Part shown: positions 37,231 to 46,703 of the stretch, in pieces | Position numbering within the stretch: the stretch's first letter is position 1 | Layout of the letters: each line of letters starts with the position of its first letter | DNA from: Bacillus sp. SG-1 | Lineage (GTDB): Bacteria; Bacillota; Bacilli; Bacillales; Bacillaceae_B | Length of the DNA stretch: 64,000 nucleotides | Assembly (NCBI RefSeq): GCF_000181495.1 | Contig: NZ_ABCF01000006.1 | Coordinates: 1-64,000, forward strand | Direction of reading: 5' to 3' | Notes under the pieces: model-generated | What the model was told of the DNA's origin: nothing | Seen by the model: the letters and a program-made list of their open reading frames with translations, nothing else | Databases searched by the model: none | Position numbers and translations under genes: made by a program

Positions 37231-37380
37231 AGGTAAAACCGAAGGGTACAAATAGTGAAACAAATACAAACCTTTCCGCCGTTGGGTTGGCTTATTGAGT
37301 TCCTAAGCATACCCACAGGCATTTTCTGATAAATTCCGGGTATGTAACCTGTATCAGAATTTGTGGGAGGTTACGCATAG

Positions 37381-38916
37381 ATGAACGAGCAAATGATACC
37401 AAAAGAGTCTTACTCTTACTGGCGCAAAGCCGCGGAGGAAAAGGGACTTGGTTTTGAAAAACTGGGAAGTCAAACATACCATGCAGATGTGACCATTGTC
37501 GGAGCAGGAATTACAGGCATCATTGCCGCCTATTTACTTTCACGTGAGGGCAAAAAGGTAGTCCTTGTGGAAGGTGACAGAGTGATGAATGGGACCACTG
37601 GATATACAACTGCCAAAATTTCTGCACAGCATGGATTAATATATGACGAGCTGCTAAAGCATCATGGAGAAGAGAAAGCGTCCTTATATTATCAGGCGAA
37701 CGTAGAGGCGCTAAATTTTATAGAAAAATTGATCGAAGAACTAAATATATCTTGTGAATTCACAAAATTGCCTTCATATGTTTACTCTGAGACCGAAAAG
37801 GGTTCAGAAGAAATCCGAATGGAAGCGGAAGCCTATCAGCAATTGAATATCCCGGGGGAACTTACCGAAGAGACTGATCTGCCTTTTCAGGTGACATCGG
37901 CTCTTAAGATGCCGAATCAGGCACAGTTTCACCCTGTGAATTTCTTGATGCCGCTGTTGGAAGAAATCACATCAAATGGAGGAACCATTTTTGAACACAC
38001 CAGAGTGACAAGGATTAATGGAGAAAATCCGGTAGAGGTGGTAACGGAAGATGGCGGTAAAATTACATCTCAAAAGGTGATTGTCTCTACTCATTTTCCG
38101 ATCAATGACTTCAGAGGGTTTTATTTTTCAAGACTCGATATTGAGAGGTCATATACCCTTGCTGCCAAGACAGATGATGAAATCCCGGACGGTATGTACT
38201 TAAGTGCCGATCAACCTAAAAGATCGATCAGGTACAGTACCGATTCAAACGGCGGGAAGATGATCCTCTTTGGAGGAGACAGTCACAAAACAGGTGAAGG
38301 AGGGGATACGACGGACCATTATCATAACCTCCAGCACTTCGCTGAAAAGCATTTCTCTATTAAAGACTATCCCTATCGCTGGTCTGCACAAGACTTGACC
38401 ACCTTGGATAAAGTTCCTTATATCGGTCCTGTGACAGAACATCAACCAAATATTCTAGTTGCGACAGGTTACGCCAAATGGGGTATGACCAATGGAACGG
38501 CGGCAGCGTTGTTAATAGCTGATTTGGTTCAAGAGAGAGATAATCTTTTTGAGGAATTATTTACTCCTTCCCGATTTAATGCAAACCCAGCTGTAAAAAA
38601 CTTTGTTAAAGAAAATGCAGATGTCGCCATGCAATTTGTCAAAGGCAAACTGGGCAAGCCTGACAAGAAACTTGAAGAGCTGGAAAAAGGAGAAGGTTCG
38701 GTAGTAACTGTTGACGGCAAAAGAGCAGGGGCCTATCGCAATGAGAATGGAGAAGTTACAGTGGTCGATACAACCTGCACCCATATGGGATGTGAGCTCG
38801 GCTGGAACAATGCAGAAAAATCATGGGACTGCCCATGTCATGGCAGCCGCTTCTCTGTATGCGGGGATGTCATTGAAGGTCCTGCCGTCAAGCCTCTGAA
38901 AAAAATATATGAATAA
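37381..38916 (+). CDS. yhfW: FAD-dependent oxidoreductase with C-terminal Rieske domain
   Basis: A 511-residue fusion. Residues ~35-400 are a DAO-type FAD enzyme (dinucleotide motif VTIVGAGITGIIAAYLLSREG; LVATGYAKWGMTNGTAA near its end). Residues ~430-511 form a Rieske [2Fe-2S] domain with CTHMGCELGW and CPCHGSRF supplying the two Cys and two His. It matches the YhfW family of Bacillus; the substrate is unknown. The Rieske centre probably passes electrons to or from the flavin. GGGAGG precedes the ATG. It converges on the cupin gene across a shared terminator. Confidence 0.9.
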   Translation: MNEQMIPKESYSYWRKAAEEKGLGFEKLGSQTYHADVTIVGAGITGIIAAYLLSREGKKVVLVEGDRVMNGTTGYTTAKISAQHGLIYDELLKHHGEEKASLYYQANVEALNFIEKLIEELNISCEFTKLPSYVYSETEKGSEEIRMEAEAYQQLNIPGELTEETDLPFQVTSALKMPNQAQFHPVNFLMPLLEEITSNGGTIFEHTRVTRINGENPVEVVTEDGGKITSQKVIVSTHFPINDFRGFYFSRLDIERSYTLAAKTDDEIPDGMYLSADQPKRSIRYSTDSNGGKMILFGGDSHKTGEGGDTTDHYHNLQHFAEKHFSIKDYPYRWSAQDLTTLDKVPYIGPVTEHQPNILVATGYAKWGMTNGTAAALLIADLVQERDNLFEELFTPSRFNANPAVKNFVKENADVAMQFVKGKLGKPDKKLEELEKGEGSVVTVDGKRAGAYRNENGEVTVVDTTCTHMGCELGWNNAEKSWDCPCHGSRFSVCGDVIEGPAVKPLKKIYE

Positions 38917-39060
38917 TAAATGCTGTTTTTGTATAGATATCGGGAAAATCCCTAGTGCTGGATCCCCCCCTGGCTACAAGTTTTTTTCTCTCTTGCTTAC
39001 CATGATATTTCCTTTGGAATTCATAATAAATAGCAACAAGGTTTAAGGAAAAGAGTCATA

Positions 39061-39099
39061 ATAAAACACCCGAAAAGAATCCCTTTTCGGGTGTTTTAT
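39061..39099. terminator. Bidirectional terminator between yhfW and yjlB
   Basis: AAAACACCCGAAAAG and CTTTTCGGGTGTTTT pair perfectly, with A/T flanks suitable for both converging genes. Confidence 0.92.
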
Positions 39100-39608
39100 T
39101 ACTGTTCTTCTTTCCAGAGGGAAAGCAATGGACCGCTGTTCCCATAGACTGGATCTTGGGACGGGAGGTCTACTTCCTTAATTTCAATTAACAGCTGTGT
39201 TCTTTCATTGTTCTCATCCGTTTTTAAATTATGATCCTTTCCATCAGGGTAGGCACCGGCAACCGTGAAATCTTGACTGGCCGTTAACCGTTTATGTCCG
39301 GTGCCGGCCGGCAGAACCACTACATCCCCTGGTTGGACCTCGACTTTTTTGCCGCTTTCACCACCGACAATCAATTCCGCAGTTCCACTGACCACCCCGA
39401 GAACCTCGTGAGTATTACTGTGAAAGTGGTGATAATCAAAAACCCCGCCCTGCCAGCTGTTTCGCCAGTTATGATCATTGAATACCTTCTCAGCTTTTTC
39501 AGGATCATCTTTAAAAACACCTTTATAAAACAGAACTGGCAAATCAGGATTGTTCGGAATTGATCCGCTCTCGTCAAAATACAAAGTGTCTACATCTTTG
39601 GTCTGCAT
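39099..39608 (-). CDS. yjlB: Cupin-domain stress protein YjlB
   Basis: A 169-residue single-domain cupin. The metal-binding motif 1 region reads FDYHHFHSNTHEVLGVVSG, followed by motif 2 PGDVVVLPAGTGHKRL, so two or three His and one Glu could hold a metal. It resembles B. subtilis YjlB, of unknown activity. GGAGGATG precedes the ATG. A good sigma-B promoter lies about 40 bases upstream on the same strand, marking it as a general stress gene. Confidence 0.85.
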   Translation of the reverse strand: MQTKDVDTLYFDESGSIPNNPDLPVLFYKGVFKDDPEKAEKVFNDHNWRNSWQGGVFDYHHFHSNTHEVLGVVSGTAELIVGGESGKKVEVQPGDVVVLPAGTGHKRLTASQDFTVAGAYPDGKDHNLKTDENNERTQLLIEIKEVDLPSQDPVYGNSGPLLSLWKEEQ

Positions 39609-39643
39609 GAACCATCCTCCTTTTCAGTATTCTATCAATTGGA

Positions 39644-39669
39644 ATTCCCTAGGGGTGCTCCGGGTAAAC
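39644..39669 (-). promoter_or_regulatory. Sigma-B promoter of yjlB
   Basis: On the minus strand GTTTAC, 14 bases, GGGAAT, fitting the sigma-B pattern GTTTAA-N12-15-GGGWAW with one mismatch. Confidence 0.75.
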
Positions 39670-39860
39670 TATATGTCCTATTGATTCCGCATTTATAGGA
39701 ATAAGATCTTAGGTTGTTGAATAACTTTCTAAGTTGCCCCAAACCAGAAGAAGATGCTGTCGGTCCCTCATTTTTCAAGCTTTTCTCACTCGTAATACTT
39801 AAAAGCTCCAGCATTGCCAGGAACCTCTCCTTCCCTGTCACCCACCTATCCTTGAAAAAT

Positions 39861-39887
39861 AAAAAAGCCGGGGAACCCCCCCGGCTT
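39861..39887 (-). terminator. Terminator after ytsP
   Basis: AAGCCGGGG pairs with CCCCGGCTT; the minus strand continues into TTTTTTATTTTT. Confidence 0.85.
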
Positions 39888-39891
39888 AAAA

Positions 39892-40371
39892 TCAAATGTA
39901 TTGAATTAATGCTTGAACAAACTCTTCAAGTTTGGCTTTATCGGTCTCATCAAATCTGCTTTTCTCCGGGCTGTCGATATCCAGGACGCCGATCACTTCG
40001 CCGTCTTTCATCATTGGAACGACAATTTCGGATTGAGATGCTGCATCACAGGCGATATGCCCTGGAAATGCATGGACATCATCGACCAGATAGGTTTTCT
40101 TATCTTTTACAGCTGAACCGCAAACGCCTCTTCCGACTGCAATTCGTACACAGGCAGGAAGTCCCTGGAATGGTCCGAGGACAAGCTCACCATCTTCCAT
40201 AAGGTAAAATCCAACCCAGTTAATACGGTCTAAAAATTGATTAAGTAAAGCAGAAGCATTACTCAAGTTGGCGATACGATTGCTCTCTCCCTCTAACAGG
40301 GCGTGCAATTGTTTAATGACCAGGTCATAGTTTTCTTCGCGGGTACCTTGGTACATAGAAGTTTGAAACAT
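39892..40371 (-). CDS. ytsP: GAF-domain free methionine-R-sulfoxide reductase
   Basis: A 159-residue single GAF domain of the fRMsr type, which reduces free methionine-(R)-sulfoxide. The family cysteines are seen in LPACVRIAVGRGVCGSAV and HIACDAASQSEIVVP, and RINWVGFYLMEDGELVLGPFQG is typical of the group. GAGGGA precedes the ATG. In B. subtilis ytsP is beside ytrP (dgcP); here megL, yhfW and yjlB are inserted between them. Confidence 0.92.
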   Translation of the reverse strand: MFQTSMYQGTREENYDLVIKQLHALLEGESNRIANLSNASALLNQFLDRINWVGFYLMEDGELVLGPFQGLPACVRIAVGRGVCGSAVKDKKTYLVDDVHAFPGHIACDAASQSEIVVPMMKDGEVIGVLDIDSPEKSRFDETDKAKLEEFVQALIQYI

Positions 40372-40461
40372 GGAAATCCCTCATTTCTACAGAATGTGAT
40401 GACAAAATCATAGATTCACCGTTTTCCTACAAGATTGGCAGGAAAGTGTCGAGAAATACAT

Positions 40462-40490
40462 AAAGGAATATAGGCTGGAGCACCGAATTT
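40462..40490 (+). promoter_or_regulatory. Sigma-H promoter of refZ
   Basis: AAAGGAATA, 11 bases, ACCGAATTT, an exact fit to RNAGGAWWW-N11-12-RNNGAAWW. The start codon is ~140 bases downstream. The B. subtilis refZ gene is also induced early in sporulation through sigma-H. Confidence 0.8.
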
Positions 40491-40631
40491 TTATGTATTA
40501 ACGGGTTTCACTATTTTCTAAAATAAGAGCTGTCCGAAAAACGGATTCTCTGATTAGCGGCAATCCTAATGAACCATTTTTAGCATATTTCCAAAAGTGA
40601 ATCAACTAATAAATCCGAAAGTAGGGAGAAC

Positions 40632-41270
40632 ATGGCAAAACCAGCTGCGCAGGGCATGACGAAAGAAAATATCCTCTTATCTGCTGTTTCTCTGTTTAAT
40701 ACCAAAGGATACAATGGCACTTCCGTCAGGGATATTGCGAAAAAAGCTTCCGTTAACGCTGCAAACATTTCCTACCACTTTCATGGCAAACAAGGGCTGC
40801 TCGAATCCTGTTTCACCCGCTTTTTTGAGGCTTATCTAGAATGTCTTGAGGCTGAAGCCGATAAGTTGGATTTCACTCCTGCGGATGAATGCTTAAAGAG
40901 GGCTGTTTACAACATCCTGCAGTATCAGAGTGAAAACCACCTTCTGTCCCGCTTTGTCTGGAGGGAGGTTTCCATCGACTCGCAAGTCGTCCGTGAAATT
41001 ATTTCTTCTTATCTAATGAAAGAACGTTACTTGTTGAAGCGGTTTTTTGAGGGAGTAAATGAACAAAACCGATTCACCTCGATGCCGGTGAGTATTTTTA
41101 TCATCCAGCTGAAGTCGATGATTTCCATGCCATTCCTCAACAGCCAATATTTAAGGGAAGTCTGGCATGTATTCCCGCAGGAGCAATATTTTGTTGACCG
41201 GTATTTTACTTCCTTGGAGCAATGGATCGATCATTGCCTATTAGCAAGGCAGAACATACCGAGTCAATAG
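40632..41270 (+). CDS. refZ: RefZ (YttP), TetR-family sporulation regulator
   Basis: A 212-residue TetR-fold protein. The DNA-binding helix-turn-helix spans residues ~15-60 (KENILLSAVSLFNTKGYNGTS, ANISYHFHGKQGLLESCF); the remainder is the helical dimer/ligand domain. In B. subtilis RefZ binds motifs near the origin and antagonises FtsZ assembly when sporulation begins. Assignment rests on the sequence plus identical neighbours (ytsP on one side, hisJ and ezrA on the other) and the sigma-H promoter. It converges with hisJ with one base between the stop codons. Confidence 0.92.
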   Translation: MAKPAAQGMTKENILLSAVSLFNTKGYNGTSVRDIAKKASVNAANISYHFHGKQGLLESCFTRFFEAYLECLEAEADKLDFTPADECLKRAVYNILQYQSENHLLSRFVWREVSIDSQVVREIISSYLMKERYLLKRFFEGVNEQNRFTSMPVSIFIIQLKSMISMPFLNSQYLREVWHVFPQEQYFVDRYFTSLEQWIDHCLLARQNIPSQ

Positions 41271-41271
41271 T

Positions 41272-42066
41272 TCATTCAAAGATCATGCGGTCTCTGCCTT
41301 GATTCAGGTCCTTCGCTTGATGTGCATCTGAGCCGTATACAAGTGGGATTCCCATTTCAAGAGCCTGCTTTGCAATTTCAGGCGGCGGATAGGAAACGCC
41401 GCAGCCTGTTTTAAAAAAGCCTGCCCCATTAAAATCAAGTTCCATTTTGCGCTTTGCGACCTCGTTTAGAATTGCGTTTATTTGCTGGACGAACGAGCCT
41501 GCCGGTGGGAAATCTTTTTTGAATTTATCGGCAAGAGTAATATGTCCGATTCGGTTCGGTTTATATTTTCCGAGATCAGCTTTAATCGATTTCAACACTG
41601 CAGCATAATAGGCTTGATGAATCCTGTCCACAGAGCCGTAAAGCTCAATCATTCTTCCGAAATTTTCTTTGCTGAAATCCAGGCAGTCATAAGTTCCTTC
41701 TTTCAATAAAAAGTGCACCGAAAGCAGGCTGTCATCCAGATGAGGTCCTATTGCGTTCAGAAACTGGGTTGTTTCTTCCTCATATCCTTCTATATAGTCT
41801 ATTTCCAATCCCGTCTTAATCGTGATTATCCCTTTAAACTCTATCTTCAGGTTGGCAAGATCTTTGATATATTGCTCCAGGTATTCCATTTTCATCCCAC
41901 TGTCACTATCAGGAACAGGGTCTTTGAAACCGGCGGGGAGAGGTGCGTGTTCCGTGAAAGTAATTTCCTCATACCCGAGCTGGATGGCCCTGTTTATATA
42001 CTCATGAAATGTATCCTTCGTCCCATGGGGGCAGTATGGAGTATGAATATGTCCGTCAATTTTCAT
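41272..42066 (-). CDS. hisJ: Histidinol-phosphatase, PHP family
   Basis: A 264-residue metal-dependent phosphatase for the histidine pathway step from histidinol phosphate to histidinol. Metal ligands are visible in DGHIHTPYCPHG, TEHAPLPAG, the LEIDYIEG segment, LLSVHFLL, GHITLADKF and the C-terminal GSDAHQAKD. The ATG at 42066 is preferred to the TTG just upstream, because GAGGG lies five bases before it. It is divergent from ezrA, as in B. subtilis. Confidence 0.94.
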   Translation of the reverse strand: MKIDGHIHTPYCPHGTKDTFHEYINRAIQLGYEEITFTEHAPLPAGFKDPVPDSDSGMKMEYLEQYIKDLANLKIEFKGIITIKTGLEIDYIEGYEEETTQFLNAIGPHLDDSLLSVHFLLKEGTYDCLDFSKENFGRMIELYGSVDRIHQAYYAAVLKSIKADLGKYKPNRIGHITLADKFKKDFPPAGSFVQQINAILNEVAKRKMELDFNGAGFFKTGCGVSYPPPEIAKQALEMGIPLVYGSDAHQAKDLNQGRDRMIFE

Positions 42067-42291
42067 CAAATCCCTCGTTTCCTTTTACTGTCATATCCAT
42101 TTATAATAGTAAAATATCAATAATTTTGTTGAATAGATAGACTTTTATAACAAAACTTCTATTCGAAGAGGAAAAATTGCAAATAAATCGTCAAAAAATG
42201 TCGTTATCATGGTATCATAATAAAAGCTATGATGTGAGATTTTACAGTTTTTACATAGAGCAGACCAAGTTATAGAAGCAGGGGGCTTACG

Positions 42292-43989
42292 ATGGAATTT
42301 ATCATCGGAGGAATTATACTTTTAATCATACTATTTATCATCGGTTATTTTATAAGACGAAAATATTATCACCATGTCGACCGTCTCGAATCCTGGAAGG
42401 TCGACATCTTGAACAGGCCCATTCTTGATGAACTGTCTAAAGTCAAGCAGCTTAACATGACAGGCCAGACGGAAGAACTCTTTGAAAAGTGGCGTAAAGG
42501 GTGGGATGACATTGTTACGGTCGACCTTCCAGAAGTGGAAGAACTGCTTTTTACCGCTGAAGAATACATTGACAAGTTCCGGTTTGGAACCGCTAAGGAA
42601 GTATTGGCTAAAATTGAAGCGATCTTGAATCAGACTGAAGATAAGATGGAGAGGATCCATTCTGAAGTCGAAGAACTGGTCGGAAGTGAAGAGAAGAACA
42701 GGCTTGAGATTGAAGAATTGAAAGAAGCCTTCCGAAAAAGCAAAAAGACTTTGCTTGCCCACCGCCATGCGTACGGCAAAGCAGCTTATGGGCTTGAAGC
42801 CAAGCTGGATGAAATGTCAGAGAAAATTGAAGACTTCAATAAACTTACTGAAGAAGGGAATTACCTTGAGGCCAGGGAGCTAGTTCTGGCATTGACAGCT
42901 GACACACAGGGTATCGTCGAAAAGATGGAAGCCATTCCTGATTTGCTAACAGAATGTCAAAGTTCTCTTCCGAATCAACTGAATGAAGTGGAAGCAGGAT
43001 ACAATGAAATGGAATCTCAAGGGTATGTCTTGAAACACCTTGGCATCAACACAGAACTCGCAAAGCTGCGCGAAGAGCTGGCAGCCTGCGTTGATTCGTT
43101 GGAAAAACTTCAAACAGATAAAGTGACAGAAGAAGTGAATGCTTTGAAAGAAAGCGTTGACCATTTGTATGACATGCTGGAAAAAGAAGTTCTGGCCAAG
43201 CACTTTGTTCTGCAAAATGAGGCGAAATCTACTGAGCTTCTTGAGACCGTCAAAGCTGCCAACAAAGAAATCAAGCAGGAAACAGAGTTTGTTCAGCAGG
43301 GCTATCACCTGCAGGATGAAGACTTGCAGATTCCTGTTCAATTGGAAAAGAAAATCAATACCCTGTTCAAACGTTTCCAGCAGCTTCAAGAAAAAGTCGT
43401 AGAAAACGATTCGGCTTATACCTTCCTGAGTGAAGAAATGCAGGATATCCAACAGCAGCTTGAAGTGATCAAAAACGAACAGAACACCTTCTCTGAACAG
43501 CTGCAGACCTTAAGAAAAGATGAAATTGAAGCGAAAGAAAAAGTTTCTGAGCTTAAGAGAAAAATCGGTGAAGCAAGCAGAATGATCTCGAAGAGCAATG
43601 TACCGGGATTACCTTCCGACTATAACGCGCTTCTCGAGGAAGCTTATAAGAATATCACCGACGTGGTTCGAGCGCTTGAAGAAAAGCCGCTCAATATGCC
43701 TGTCGTTCAAAAATATCTGGAAAAAGCAGTAGACACTGTTGAACATTTCCATAAAAAGACGGTAGATTTGATTGAGACGGTCCTGCTTGCTGAAAAGGTC
43801 ATTCAATACGGAAACCGTTACAGAAGCCGGTATGGTGATGTTTCTCAAAGACTCGAAAAAGCAGAGTCGGCATTTAGAAGCTATGATTACAGAGACGCTC
43901 TTGAACAAGCCGCAACAGCCATTGAGGAAGTTGAGCCTGGGGCCATAAAAAGAATTGAAAGTTTAGTGAATGAAGAATTAAATGATTAA
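42292..43989 (+). CDS. ezrA: Septation ring regulator EzrA
   Basis: A 565-residue protein with one N-terminal membrane helix (FIIGGIILLIILFIIGYFI), then spectrin-like coiled-coil bundles over the remainder, predicted to be cytoplasmic. It inhibits stray FtsZ rings and coordinates wall synthesis at the septum. WKVDILNRPILDELSKVKQLNMTG is the well-conserved first segment after the membrane. The length is close to other EzrA proteins. GCAGGGGG precedes the ATG. It is followed by a terminator shared with braB. Confidence 0.96.
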   Translation: MEFIIGGIILLIILFIIGYFIRRKYYHHVDRLESWKVDILNRPILDELSKVKQLNMTGQTEELFEKWRKGWDDIVTVDLPEVEELLFTAEEYIDKFRFGTAKEVLAKIEAILNQTEDKMERIHSEVEELVGSEEKNRLEIEELKEAFRKSKKTLLAHRHAYGKAAYGLEAKLDEMSEKIEDFNKLTEEGNYLEARELVLALTADTQGIVEKMEAIPDLLTECQSSLPNQLNEVEAGYNEMESQGYVLKHLGINTELAKLREELAACVDSLEKLQTDKVTEEVNALKESVDHLYDMLEKEVLAKHFVLQNEAKSTELLETVKAANKEIKQETEFVQQGYHLQDEDLQIPVQLEKKINTLFKRFQQLQEKVVENDSAYTFLSEEMQDIQQQLEVIKNEQNTFSEQLQTLRKDEIEAKEKVSELKRKIGEASRMISKSNVPGLPSDYNALLEEAYKNITDVVRALEEKPLNMPVVQKYLEKAVDTVEHFHKKTVDLIETVLLAEKVIQYGNRYRSRYGDVSQRLEKAESAFRSYDYRDALEQAATAIEEVEPGAIKRIESLVNEELND

Positions 43990-43995
43990 TACGAA

Positions 43996-44032
43996 AAAAT
44001 CCCGGACTGACTAACATCAGACCGGGATTTTC
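43996..44032. terminator. Bidirectional terminator between ezrA and braB
   Basis: AAAATCCCGG pairs with CCGGGATTTT, with A/T tracts on both sides. Confidence 0.88.
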
Positions 44033-45355
44033 TTATGCTCTTGAACGCAAACTTGCAGACAAGAGGAAGCCGATGATGGCTCCTATTAATGCCGGCAGCA
44101 GCCAGCCAATACCCTCGTTGAAAAGCGGTAAAACACTTAGAATATCATTCAACTTTGAAAATTCAATCCCCGCTATTTTCAAACCGTCAATCAAACTGAT
44201 AAGGAACGTTGGAATTAATGCTCCGATATACACACTGGAGTAACCGTTAAACCAGTTATGCATGAATGAAAGCAAAATCAGAACAATCGCCAATGGATAA
44301 ATCACAATCAGGACCGGCAAGGATACGGAAATCAGCTGAGTCAGCCCAATGTTGGCAATAATCATACTGAATACACTGATAATGATGACCAGAATGCGGT
44401 ACGAAACCGGCAAAAGTTTTGAAAAGTATTGTGCACATGCTGACACCAAGCCGATGGAAGTCGTCAAACAGGCAAAGGTGATGGCCAGCCCCAAAATAAT
44501 AGTTCCGATTTGACCATACAGGTAATTCGCGGAACCAGCCAGGATTGCCCCCCCGTTGTCCTTCAGCCCTATGGCTTCCGTGCTTGTCGCCCCGATGAAT
44601 CCGAGCGAAAGGTATACAAGTGCCAAGCCGGTGGCTGCAATGATACCGGCAAGGATACAAGCTTTAGTAATCGAAGCTTTTGATGTTATTCCTTTTTCTC
44701 TGACGGCATTGATGACGACTATGCCAAAGACGAGTGCAGCGATGGTGTCCATTGTCAGGTATCCTTCAAGGAACCCTTTGAAGACTGGACCATCATTATA
44801 GGATCCTGAAGGCGCCTGAAAATCGCCCATTGGTGAAAAGATGCTTCTGATGACCAATATTGTCAGGATTACAAGTAAAGCAGGAGTAAGAACCTTTCCA
44901 ATCCTGTCCACAAGTTTAGCTGGATTCATTGCCAGCCATATGGTCAATCCAAAAAAGATGATGGTATAAATGAACAACGGCATTCCGTATTTGCTGATAT
45001 CTTCGCCCAGGAAAGGGGTGACACCAATTTCATACGCAACCGTACCTGTCCGTGGAATCCCAAAGAAGGGACCAATTGCCAGATACATAATGACAGTAAA
45101 CACGACCCCGTAAGCAGGACTGACTCTGCTTGCCAGCGTTTGGAGATCACCGCCTGTCCTGGCAATCGCAATGATTCCCAGCAAAGGAAGTCCGACACCG
45201 GTTATCAGGAACCCAAAGATACCTGTCCAGATATTCTCCCCCGCCTGCTGTCCCAAAAAAGGCGGAAATATCATATTGCCCGCTCCCAGAAACAGGGCGA
45301 ACAGCATAAGACCAACCGTAACAATTAAATTAAATGACAGCGCTTTCTCTCTCAT
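44033..45355 (-). CDS. braB: Branched-chain amino acid:cation symporter BraB/BrnQ
   Basis: A 440-residue integral membrane carrier with about 12 helices, of the LIVCS family importing Ile, Leu and Val with Na+ or H+. The N-terminal FALFLGAGNMIFPPFLGQQAG and the FFGIPRTGTVAYEIG segment are typical. AGGGGG precedes the ATG. In B. subtilis the gene lies next to ezrA and is repressed by CodY; a weak CodY-like site is present upstream here. Confidence 0.95.
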   Translation of the reverse strand: MREKALSFNLIVTVGLMLFALFLGAGNMIFPPFLGQQAGENIWTGIFGFLITGVGLPLLGIIAIARTGGDLQTLASRVSPAYGVVFTVIMYLAIGPFFGIPRTGTVAYEIGVTPFLGEDISKYGMPLFIYTIIFFGLTIWLAMNPAKLVDRIGKVLTPALLVILTILVIRSIFSPMGDFQAPSGSYNDGPVFKGFLEGYLTMDTIAALVFGIVVINAVREKGITSKASITKACILAGIIAATGLALVYLSLGFIGATSTEAIGLKDNGGAILAGSANYLYGQIGTIILGLAITFACLTTSIGLVSACAQYFSKLLPVSYRILVIIISVFSMIIANIGLTQLISVSLPVLIVIYPLAIVLILLSFMHNWFNGYSSVYIGALIPTFLISLIDGLKIAGIEFSKLNDILSVLPLFNEGIGWLLPALIGAIIGFLLSASLRSRA

Positions 45356-45444
45356 ATAAATAACCCCCTAAAATACAAAGGTGAATCAAACCGTTTTATA
45401 GTAACACATAAATCGCGAATATTGTCGAAATAATTAAAAGTTAA

Positions 45445-45459
45445 AAAATTCAGTATATT
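45445..45459. promoter_or_regulatory. Weak CodY-like box upstream of braB
   Basis: AAAATTCAGTATATT matches the CodY consensus AATTTTCWGAAAATT on the opposite strand at 11 of 15 positions. The remaining gap from 45460 to 45773 shows no gene or clear signal. Confidence 0.3.
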
Positions 45460-45773
45460 GACATAACATATTAAATTTTCTTTATTATTTACACTCTTAC
45501 AAAAATAGAGCAGCCATCCATGTAAGTCAAGGGTTTGAGGAAATGGAATGCATTATTCATGTAAACTATTTAAACCGTTTTTCCAAGCGAGATTACCGTG
45601 AATCCACATTCGGAAAATTTTGGGAGTGCACACGACCGCTTGGTGGGCACGGGAGGTATGGAACGTAAGGCTTTGAAGATTGATCGGACCAGCCAAAATT
45701 GAGTTAGTAAACAGTCTTAAAAAAGGAAAAGGGTATTATTATGTGTATCATGGTATTAAAGCAACACAGGTTT

Positions 45774-46479
45774 GATTGAAGCGGAAGGTGTGTGACCTCC
45801 TGCGGGAACAGCGGGACGTCTAGTTCCAGCGCCTAGCCCCTCGGGGTCAAATAACCCAGAGAGATTAAAAGGAAAGGTCGCCTTTTATTCTCTCCGGAAC
45901 ATTTGCCTGTCGGGGCTGACCAAGGCGCTTCCACTTTTGATGACAGGTGAGACTCCCATCCAGTTGCAGCGCCCGAGGTTACGTACCCACTGGAACGTAA
46001 CCCAGCCCCTCGGGGTCAAATAACCCTCAGCGAATAAAAGGAAAGATCACCTTTTTTTCGCTGAGTAACATTTGCCTGTCGGGGCTGAACGGGGCGCTTC
46101 CTCTTTTTAAACAGGCGCAGCCGAGGAGGCCAATCTAGCTCTAGCGGCCAGCGCCTAGCAGATTTCTGTCTCTCTCCTTGCGAATCCAGCTGCAAGGCCC
46201 CAACGGCTAGCGGACTTCCCTGCCCCCTCCTTGCGATAAGTCAACATCAACTCACTGCGTTCGTTGTGTTTCCTTTATCTCATGCGGTGACAGTCCAGTC
46301 CGTACGCCGCTGAACGGGGCCTTTTCACTTTATATAGATAAGTCATCATCGAATCGCTCTGCTCTTCGTGATTCCTATATCTCATGCGAGAGCCCTAAAA
46401 TCTGTACGGCGCTGAACGGCCGCTTACGCTTTTTAATTCACCGCCCGCCCCGCGGAGTCACGCACCTGAAGCGGAAATC
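45774..46479. repeat. Large GC-rich modular intergenic repeat, long copy
   Basis: A 706-base element bounded by GATTGAAGCGGAAGG and CTGAAGCGGAAATC. It contains two copies of a hairpin module (about 45835-45917 and 46013-46088). Each module starts AGCCCCTCGGGGTCAAATAA and ends CATTTGCCTGTCGGGGCT, and they differ in their inner stems. It also has the GGTTACGT/ACGTAACC hairpin and the same right half as the copy at 30158. No usable open frame. It fills most of the 1.35-kb gap between braB and nifZ. Confidence 0.92.
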
Positions 46480-46703
46480 AGGTTAACACTTATCTAGTGC
46501 ACCAATGTTTCACCACTCTGCATTCTTCTGAGAGCAAAATGAGGTTGTTTTTGGCTTCCTGTAGGACCATTCAAATCCCCTAAAAATAAATCATCTAAAC
46601 AAAGATGGAATTTTTTTAATAATGGATTTGTGATAGTATAATCTTTTGTAAACAATAGATTTTAACGTACTTTCAAACTGAACTTATCAGAAGGTGTAAA
46701 TAT

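Noticed and set aside
37318-37343. Sigma-B promoter before yhfW
   Set aside because: GGGTAT is present, but the -35 position reads GCATTT or GGCATT, too far from GTTTAA.
39714-40202. 162-codon plus-strand frame across ytsP
   Set aside because: It runs antisense through the conserved ytsP gene and its terminator and has no ribosome site.
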